Source: Pomphorhynchus laevis
Taxonomy: Eukaryota; Acanthocephala; Palaeacanthocephala; Echinorhynchida; Pomphorhynchidae
Assembly: GCA_012934845.2 (NCBI GenBank)
Contig: WNNJ02001055.1
Span: forward strand, 104,684-168,683
Direction: 5' to 3'
Length of the DNA: 64,000 bases
Of the stretch, positions 57,626-64,000 are shown piece after piece. The translations under genes and the position numbers were made by a program. Position 1 is the stretch's first letter, and every line of letters starts with the position of its first letter. The notes below the pieces were generated by a model. It was given only the letters and a program-made list of their open reading frames with translations, ran no database searches and was not told where the DNA came from.

Positions 57626-58194
57626 TGTTTCTAATATTATCGTTACATATTGATTTCAATTCTTTATTATAATTACAAATTTTTCGTTCCAATTGCGCTA
57701 ACAACTTATACCTTATTTTAGGAATATATTTGCTTAAATCTGACCCTATTATTTCTTTACTTTTAGAATTATTTAAAAGTCCGGCTATATTTATGTTATC
57801 TATACATTTATTAATGAAGTTTATGATTAATGTATATTTTCTATTGTTATTATTTACATTTATTGTATGATTATAGTATTTTGTATTACAATAACTGTCT
57901 ATTATACAACTTAGCCTATCATAGTCGTTAATTAATTTTTGATTTATTGAACATATGATATCTTTAGAAAAACTTCTTATATTTACATAAAGATCTTTTA
58001 GCTTATTATCTCTTAAAAATTGTTTTAATATTTCTAATTTTTTATATTTATACATACATTTTTTCTATTTTTAACTCTATTTTTCTTATCCCTTTTATCA
58101 CCATGATTTCTTGGCTTGCGTTTAACCGGATTATTATGATATAGTTGTTTATTATGTACTAAACTACTTCTGCCAATTCCTTGTACCACGTCAT
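57603..58194 (-). pseudogene. PLE linker between GIY-YIG and RT
   Basis: It continues the GIY-YIG reading after a single-base shift (LYPSGLND, then KRKPRNHGDKRDKKN). It then has the Asn/Lys-rich stretch 58055-57603 with IINFINKCIDNINIAGLL. Such a helical linker occurs in this position in Naiad-type elements. Confidence 0.6.
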
Positions 58195-58600
58195 TCAATC
58201 CTGATGGGTACATAAAATTAAGCGTTTAATCCAAAAATCTTCTTTTTTTAATAGTTTTTGATTTAATATTGATATGTTTTCTTCGATAATATGTTCTAAA
58301 ATAAATAATTTACAGTTTTTAATATTATGATTTATTAATCTCATATGTTTATGAAATATAGTTTGACTATTATGCTGTATATTATATATGTGTTGCCTAA
58401 ACCTAGTTTTTAACATTTGATATGTTTTTCCTATATATTGCAATCCACATGTACATTGTATTAGATACACTACACCTGCGGTATTGCAGTTACAATTATT
58501 ATTAATATTTAATGAAAAACATTTGTTTGTCGTATTACTTACAATACAATTATTATTTATAACATCACAAACTATACAATTTTTCTGTTACATTTAAAAG
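58195..58600 (-). pseudogene. GIY-YIG endonuclease domain of the PLE
   Basis: The reading runs from NCIVCDVIN through a Cys-rich stretch (NCNCN) to GVVYLIQCTCGLQYIGKTYQ. R-x3-H follows (TRFRQHIYN), then FHKHMRLINHN and an EENISILNQKLLKKEDFWI glutamate region. The GIY and YIG motifs appear as VVY and YIG, and Arg and His are present. It would nick the target for insertion. It ends in a frameshift that hides LYPSGLND. Confidence 0.8.
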
Positions 58601-58679
58601 ATCTAAAATTGAAATCATTAGTACTTACGTATTTTTCCAATATGGTTGAGTACATGTAACTTTTAAGTCATAATTTTTA

Positions 58680-58910
58680 ACGTTGCTTTTTCGGTGTCAC
58701 CACCTAGTTTAGTTGACTCAGACTAAACTTCCAACGGGCCGTCCAGCAGCATCTGATAGTGGGCTGCCCTGCTTAAGGCGGTTGCAGGCTGGAACAAGAT
58801 CTATAAAGATCTACCACCTTCACTCCACGCGCTACGCGACCTAGCTATTGGCCATTACCTGGTCTCTTAAACGTGATCACGTGAAGCAGTTTACATTTTA
58901 AAGTGTAAAC
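58680..58910 (-). other. GC-rich, hairpin-dense leader of the PLE
   Basis: This is a 230 bp island of clearly higher GC content in an AT-rich element. Inverted repeats are AGTTTAG/CTAAACT (58706-58729), AGATCTATAAAGATCT (58797-58812), ACGTGATCACGT (58871-58882) and GTTTACA/TGTAAAC (58889-58910). It lies between the leader start and the GIY-YIG coding region. It could be a structured 5' UTR or an unrelated insertion. Confidence 0.6.
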
Positions 58911-59117
58911 ACCTTGAGATGCAAACTTCTCTTTTTTTAAGAATCAATAATTCATCAAACTTGTTTGAAAATAAGAAAAAATAATAGTAAAGTCGTAACC
59001 AATAATACATAGTTTCAGTATTTCTGGCAGAGGTCATATTATCGGGAAAACAAAGTCCACAGGTCAATAATAACATGTCAGTAGAACAAATTAAATCACC
59101 TATCGAGTCTACGTATT

Positions 59118-60530
59118 TAATATAATTATAAAATAAACAAAACATAATAATGATAAATCAAAATTTAATAATTAAATAATAAAATTAATAATTGTTTTTA
59201 GATTTTCTATAATTTAAATCAAGTTAAAATAAAAAATTGAAATTTAAAATAAACGTCATTTTTATGAATTGACTAATAAATAACAGACGTTGTATCAGAA
59301 TAAGAATTAGAGGTCATCAGGAGGAACTGCTTATGCTATCAGGTTTCGGCCCCTAACTCTTCTACCCAACATAGCAGCGTGGCCAAATACATGCTAATGA
59401 TGTATTTCCTCTGATAAAACTATCTAGTATCTTATTCTAATACAAAGTATATTATTTATTATCCATCCATAAAAATTTAGCACTCGAGAGTTTAAATTTA
59501 TTCTTTATATTATTATGTTGATTTATATATTTTACTATTTTCTGCTTGATGTTATTTTTATAGTAACCTAGTTTAAAATATGTATCTATTAAATTATTTA
59601 AATGATTTTAAAGAAAGCCAATATCATTACATATTGTTGCAATTCTTAAGATTTCATTATTTAATGTATTATATTTTATATTATATGGTATGCATGAATG
59701 CTCATGCAAAAATATGTTTCTTGTAAATTTAAATATGTCATCTTTACGATATAAATTAATAGTAGTTTTAGTTAATGTTAATTTTAATGTTCATATATTG
59801 ATATACACCTTCTTTATCATTAATATTGGTTTTGTTAAGAATAAGGCTTTCTGGATAAATTTGTTCACTAATTGAATAAAAATTATTAGAATTAAATACA
59901 CATATATCATCAATGTATCGAAACATATATTTCATATATTTATATTGTTTAGATTTAGTTTTTACACAGTTATGAACAAATTCATATTCTATAAAGCTTA
60001 AAAACAAGTCAGCTATAATTGGGCTACTATTACCACCCATTGAAACACCTTTTACTTGTCTAAATATAGATGTCCCTACTTTTAAATAATTTTGATTTAT
60101 CAAAATATTTAAGGATTCTATTAATTCAATTTTATCCATATATTTATATTTACTTGATGGCTTAATTTTTGTTAGATAGGCGTTATAATTATTATAACAT
60201 ATATATGTATATCTTTTTCCGAATATAAGATTAATTAATTTTACTAACGCTTCTTTAATATCTACTAAATCTAGATTTGTATAAAGCGTACTAAAATCGT
60301 ATGTATTTATATTTTGAAAATTTATTCCTTTTGTCTGTTCTAAAAATTCTTGTAGAATAAATACTGAAATAGTGTTTTATACCAGTATTAATTTCAATTA
60401 ACTTGCAATATTTTTTAATGTTTGTTTAATTACTTTAAGTATTTTATTCATATAAACAGAAAGTGGTTTTAATGTACATTTAAACGCACTGCATATGAAC
60501 CTAGGTTTATTGGATTTTTATGTAACTATG
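59118..60530 (-). mobile_element. Naiad-like PLE, 3' half
   Basis: Minus strand: RT motif A region (60240-60330), then an open frame 60139-59768 with GVSMGGNSSPIIADLFLSF (motif B) and FRYIDDICVF (motif C). The C-terminal tail to LWMDNK, the hairpin (59325-59390) and ACGTAGACTC (about 59106-59115) follow. It is 5'-truncated before the RT. It is followed head-to-tail by the GIY-YIG copy. Confidence 0.85.
59768..60139 (-). pseudogene. PLE reverse transcriptase core fragment
   Basis: The longest uninterrupted RT stretch of the family here (123 codons). It contains motif B with GG-SSPI-AD and motif C FRYIDD, with both catalytic aspartates kept. A stop or shift follows after DKEGVYQYMNIK. Confidence 0.8.
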
Positions 60531-61084
60531 AAAAGTCTTATCTTTCTCTAATTTAAAATTAACTTTAAACTTAATTTAAATCTAATGTCTATAAGTTAAT
60601 ATTATATATGCTTGTAATTTGGAGAAATAAATATGAAAACAGTTTTAATTTTTATTTGGCAACATTAAATAGGATATATTTATGACACTATATAATCATA
60701 AAATTTATTATTTTTTGAAAATATCAATACATTAATATATAAATATTAGTTTTAAAAGGCAATTTGCCCACACGAGAACTGTAATAATTTATTTGACGAT
60801 TAGGTCAATTTCAGATACTCGTTTCATAGAGAAGTTTTTACAAAATTAAAACCTCTCAGACATAAGTATGTACAATTCACGAAAAATTCAAAGACTCACA
60901 AATGTTGCAAAAGCTATTATAATTCTGACAAAAATCAAAATTACACTATAGACCAACAAGTTTTATCAGTGGATAACTTTGTAATTCAACAGTGTAATCC
61001 GTAACATACATAAAATTAAGTTATATGAATTTTAACTTTAGTCAATTCTAGCATTGTTGGTATTTCATATATTCTCTTTTGCAG
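60531..61084. other. no gene until the exon at 61085
   Basis: AT-rich. It ends with a pyrimidine-rich tract leading to the acceptor TTTTGCAG. Confidence 0.5.
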
Positions 61085-61216
61085 TCTGCCACTAAATCTA
61101 AAAACAACGAAACATTTACTCATCAGTTTATGGACAACGGATACAATCCCCAGTATCCAGACGCAATTGACAGGATAAACAACCCGGATCAACTTTTGCG
61201 AAAAGCGCTGATACAG
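61085..61216 (+). CDS. orphan internal exon of an unknown gene
   Basis: It is 132 nt, exactly 44 codons, phase 0 at both ends. The acceptor is a strong TATTCTCTTTTGCAG and the donor GTGATG. The encoded text includes SKNNETFTHQFMDNGYNPQY, PDAIDRINNPDQLLRKALIQ. It is balanced, less AT-rich than the flanks and lies outside all recognised elements. The neighbouring exons are not seen. It could belong to the plus-strand gene beginning at 47023 or to one continuing to the right. Confidence 0.5.
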
Positions 61217-61324
61217 GTGATGATCATATTATAGATCATTATTTTTCTAAAAGTGCAATTAGTTTCTCTCATGCTGTATCGCTGTTTGAGAATACTTTCG
61301 ACTTGCTGTGTATTTTTGCATATT

Positions 61325-63660
61325 AGTTGGTAAAAATCAAAATTTAATAACTAAATAATAAATAATTATAAATTATAAATAATTGTTATAAGATTTTATA
61401 TAATTTATATCAAGTTAAAATAAAAATTGAAATTAAAAATAAAAGCAATTTTTATGAATTGACTAATAAATAACAGACGTTGTATCATAATAAAGATAAG
61501 AGGTCATCAGGAAGAACGGCTACGCTGTCAGGTTTCGGCCCCTATTCCTCGACCCAACGTATGAGCGGGGTCAAACATGTGCTTATGGCCTATTTCCTAT
61601 GATGAAATTTGATTATTTAGTATCTTATCATAACACAAAGTATATTATTTATTATCCATCCATAAAATTTTTCCATCGTATATCGTCAATATATCGAAAC
61701 ATATATTTCATATCTTTATATAATTTAGATTTATTTTTTAAACATTTATGAACAAAATCATATTCTATAAAACCTAAAAATAAGTCAGTTATAATTGAAC
61801 TACTATTACCTCCCATTGGAACACCTTTTATTTGTCTAAATATAAATACCCCTACCTTTAAATAATTTTGATTTCAGGTTGTGCTGATAGTTTAAAAAAT
61901 CGTGTAGAAAGCCATTTTGCCGCACAACAAAAAACAGAAAGTTCATATTTATTAAGTTTTCGGTAATCGTCTGTTACCATCATCAGAAAATCTAAACTAA
62001 AATAAACATAAAACGTTAAATATAATGACAATATGTAGTGGTATTTAGTGAAATTATTTTGAGACTCAAAACACCTTAAGTGTTCTAACGAATCCCTTGT
62101 CCTTCGCATTAAGCTTAGGCGTCATTTCTTTTATTGATAGAGATTCCAACAGCTGTAGATCTTCTATACATGTGTTTCGGAAAATGACGCTGGTGCTGTT
62201 GAAAATTTCTTGAAATGTAGGCACTCTTTTGTGTACATCTTCAAAGTGTTTTCGGATCGCACCATTGTATGTATGTTGACGAATTCGGTCTCGCAAGAGT
62301 TGAGTTGTGTATCCTATATATGTGTTTCCGGCCTTACATCAGGGTTCAGAGCAATTGAATATATACACAACTTTGCAGATTTCGTCCTTTGTTCGCTGGT
62401 TCTTGATTGTTTAAGATTTCAATTTTCTGCCCTGAAAATTATATGCGTAGCCTTATTGTATTTTCTGACCTTATACATCTTTTTACTATGCTCTTAATGT
62501 GATTTCGTCCTTCTGGTATTGACTCGTATACTGGTTCCCGTAGTAAAGGGGAACAGTATCTGTCGCGTTCAATAACTTTTAGGGTTTGATCACTTTTGAG
62601 CTGGCAAAATTCTTTATCGTTTTGTATATAATACCAGTTGGATAATTGTTATTTGTGAAGAGTTGCTTTATGCGCTTTGTTTCTTGATCGAATGTTCGCC
62701 AGTCTGATCTCAATTTATATGCACGATATATCATGCCTTGTAAAACGCCTATTTTGTATTGGACGGGGGCATACGCTACAGTAGTTGATGTACGTGCCAT
62801 CATTTGTGCTCTTCATGTACATTATGTGCCTTAGCTTCTTGTCTTGCCGTTCCACTTCTAAATTAAGAAAAGCTAATTTTGAATTCGCCTCGAATTGAAT
62901 TGTTATTTCTAGTCCTTAATTCAATTGACTCACGAAGTTTATTAGCTTGCTATCTCTATTTTTGATCCAACAAAATGTGTCATCTATATACCGTGTGTAT
63001 ATTACTGGCTTTAGGTGTGGTTATTTGGCGAACCACATGCGCCATATAAAAGTTGGCGACAGTTAGTCCGAAGACACATTTCAACAGCACCAACGTCATT
63101 TTCCGAAACACAAGTAAAGAAGATCTACAACTGTTGGAATTTCTATCAATAAAAGAAATGACTTCTAAGCTTAATGCGATGGACGATGGATTCGTTAGAA
63201 TCCCTTGTCATGTGTTTTGAGTCCCAAAATAATTTCACTAATTTTGATTAATCAAAATATTTAAGGATTCTATTAATTCAATTTTATCCATATATTTATA
63301 TTTACTTGATGGTTTAATTTTTGTTAGATATGCGTTATAATTATTATAACATATATGTACATATTTTTCCGAATATAAGATTTATTAATTTTACTAACGC
63401 TTCTTTAATATCTGCTAAATCTAGATTTTTATAAAGCGTACTAACATCGTATGTATTTATATTTTGAAAATTTATTCCTTTTGTCTGTTCTAAAAATTCT
63501 TTTGTAGAATTAATACTGTAATCGTGTTTTATACCAATATTAATTTCAATTACACTGCAATATATTTTAAAGTGTGTTTTAATTACTTTAAGTATTTTAA
63601 TCATAGTCCAGAAAAAATCTTTACTTACCAGGAAAATAATCTTTTTCTGGTTCAACTTTT
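61325..63660 (-). mobile_element. Naiad-like PLE interrupted by another PLE
   Basis: Right part (63240-63660): RT motif A text FQNINTYDVSTLYKNLDL. Left part (61325-61873): GVPMGGNSSSIITDLFLGF and FRYIDD, then the 3' hairpin (61510-61570). Between them a 1366 bp insertion splits the sequence AATTTTGATT. Once it is removed the two parts align with the uninterrupted copy near 60080. Confidence 0.85.
61874..63239 (-). mobile_element. Penelope-type PLE nested in the Naiad-like copy
   Basis: It is flanked by AATTTTGATT at 61864-61873 and 63240-63249. Minus strand: YTRYIDDTFCWIK (RT motif C, about 62960-63000), then the connector with KIGVLQGMIYRAYKL. A C-terminal GIY-YIG follows: RDRIRQHTYNGAIRKHFEDVH and ESLSIKEMTPKLN, in the classical order. 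The outer end (about 63060-63239) is an inverted copy of the nuclease region at 62060-62220. It is truncated and frameshifted. Confidence 0.8.
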
Positions 63661-63723
63661 TATATATATGATAATTGCATACTAGGATCTACAGAATAGG
63701 ATTGTATACATAACACCTTGAAA

Positions 63724-63842
63724 TTGGATTTTGAAAGCCAAAAAGTAAATGATTTATTTTAACGTTTCAGGTTTTTTAACCTTTCGGTTGTGTTATGCGA
63801 AATGTTAGAATAAATCATTCGTTTTTTGGCTTTCAAAATCCA
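63724..63842. repeat. foldback repeat
   Basis: The arms 63724-63769 and 63798-63842 (GGATTTTGAAAGCCAAAAA and its inverse) are separated by about 28 bp. Confidence 0.85.
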
Positions 63843-63961
63843 GTTTTCTAGGTCTTATATGGCTTGGTTTTTAACTTTTCGACAAGCGATTTAACAAATG
63901 TCATAAGATAAAATAATATTTTATCACCATTGAAGAATACAGCGTTTTTTATATAGAAATG

Positions 63962-63997
63962 TTTTACATTCCGTCATATAAATGACGGAATGTAAAA
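63962..63997. repeat. short perfect palindrome
   Basis: TTTTACATTCCGTCAT and its exact inverse around the spacer ATAA, at the right edge of the window. Confidence 0.95.
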
Positions 63998-64000
63998 TAT

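Larger units (their letters stand above)
56855..59117 (-). mobile_element. Naiad-like PLE with GIY-YIG upstream of RT, 3'-truncated
   Basis: Minus strand: a 5' leader (59117-58600), the GIY-YIG domain (58600-58195), a linker (58194-57182) and the first RT blocks (57181-56858), then an abrupt end. The endonuclease precedes the RT, the reverse of classical Penelope. That permuted order, with a C-x-C motif at the nuclease start (LIQCTCGLQYIGKT), is the published hallmark of the Naiad clade. The protein is broken by at least three frameshifts. The preceding copy (59118-60530) is joined head-to-tail. Confidence 0.85.

Overview
This is AT-rich eukaryotic DNA from an invertebrate, probably an arthropod or a related animal. 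The signs are spliced genes with GT-AG introns, a 15 kb intron, many non-LTR, LTR and Penelope-like retroelements, foldback repeats, and no operons or bacterial ribosome-binding sites. The species cannot be fixed from the sequence.

The one confidently named host gene is PNKP (polynucleotide kinase 3'-phosphatase) on the minus strand. Six coding exons join in frame: 22980-23220, 7490-7668, 5884-5973, 5702-5822, 3339-3475 and 185-322. The gene runs off the left edge inside the kinase domain. Its first intron (7669-22979) and last visible intron (323-3338) are packed with mobile elements. Other likely host coding pieces are a Ser/Asn-rich exon pair at 47023-48394 (+), a basic protein in two reading frames at 49682-50611 (-), an orphan internal exon at 61085-61216 (+), and weaker candidates at 30363-30550 (-), 14605-14940 (-) and 53926-54175 (-).

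Retroelements dominate. (1) A Jockey-like non-LTR family has one copy with two open ORFs and a perfect 12 bp target-site duplication (16413-20292), plus three decayed copies (3634-4330, 33205-35460, 42050-44260). (2) A CR1-like family with a strikingly C-rich, G-poor coding strand lies at 10930-14420, with fragments near 23.5, 24.3, 26.7 and 28.6-29.8 kb. (3) RTE-like remains lie at 37250-40300 and 55085-55515. (4) A family with YADDG and C-x-C-G motifs left fragments near 10.4, 15.2 and 41.0 kb. (5) A decayed Ty3/gypsy-like LTR element lies at 24458-28494. (6) Penelope-like elements (PLEs) are the most numerous. Most belong to a type with the GIY-YIG endonuclease upstream of the reverse transcriptase, the permuted (Naiad-like) order. 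Three other fragments carry a separate GIY-YIG lineage, and one of these PLEs is nested in a Naiad-like copy with a 10 bp duplication. A MULE-type DNA transposase with a FLYWCH finger (51690-52576) and several foldback elements complete the set.

The most unusual object is a 112 bp insertion at 44639-44750 inside a Naiad-like copy. It is flanked by a perfect 12 bp duplication and carries, on the minus strand, a complete hammerhead ribozyme core with all three stems. The ribozyme is permuted so that the unit starts and ends at its own cleavage point.
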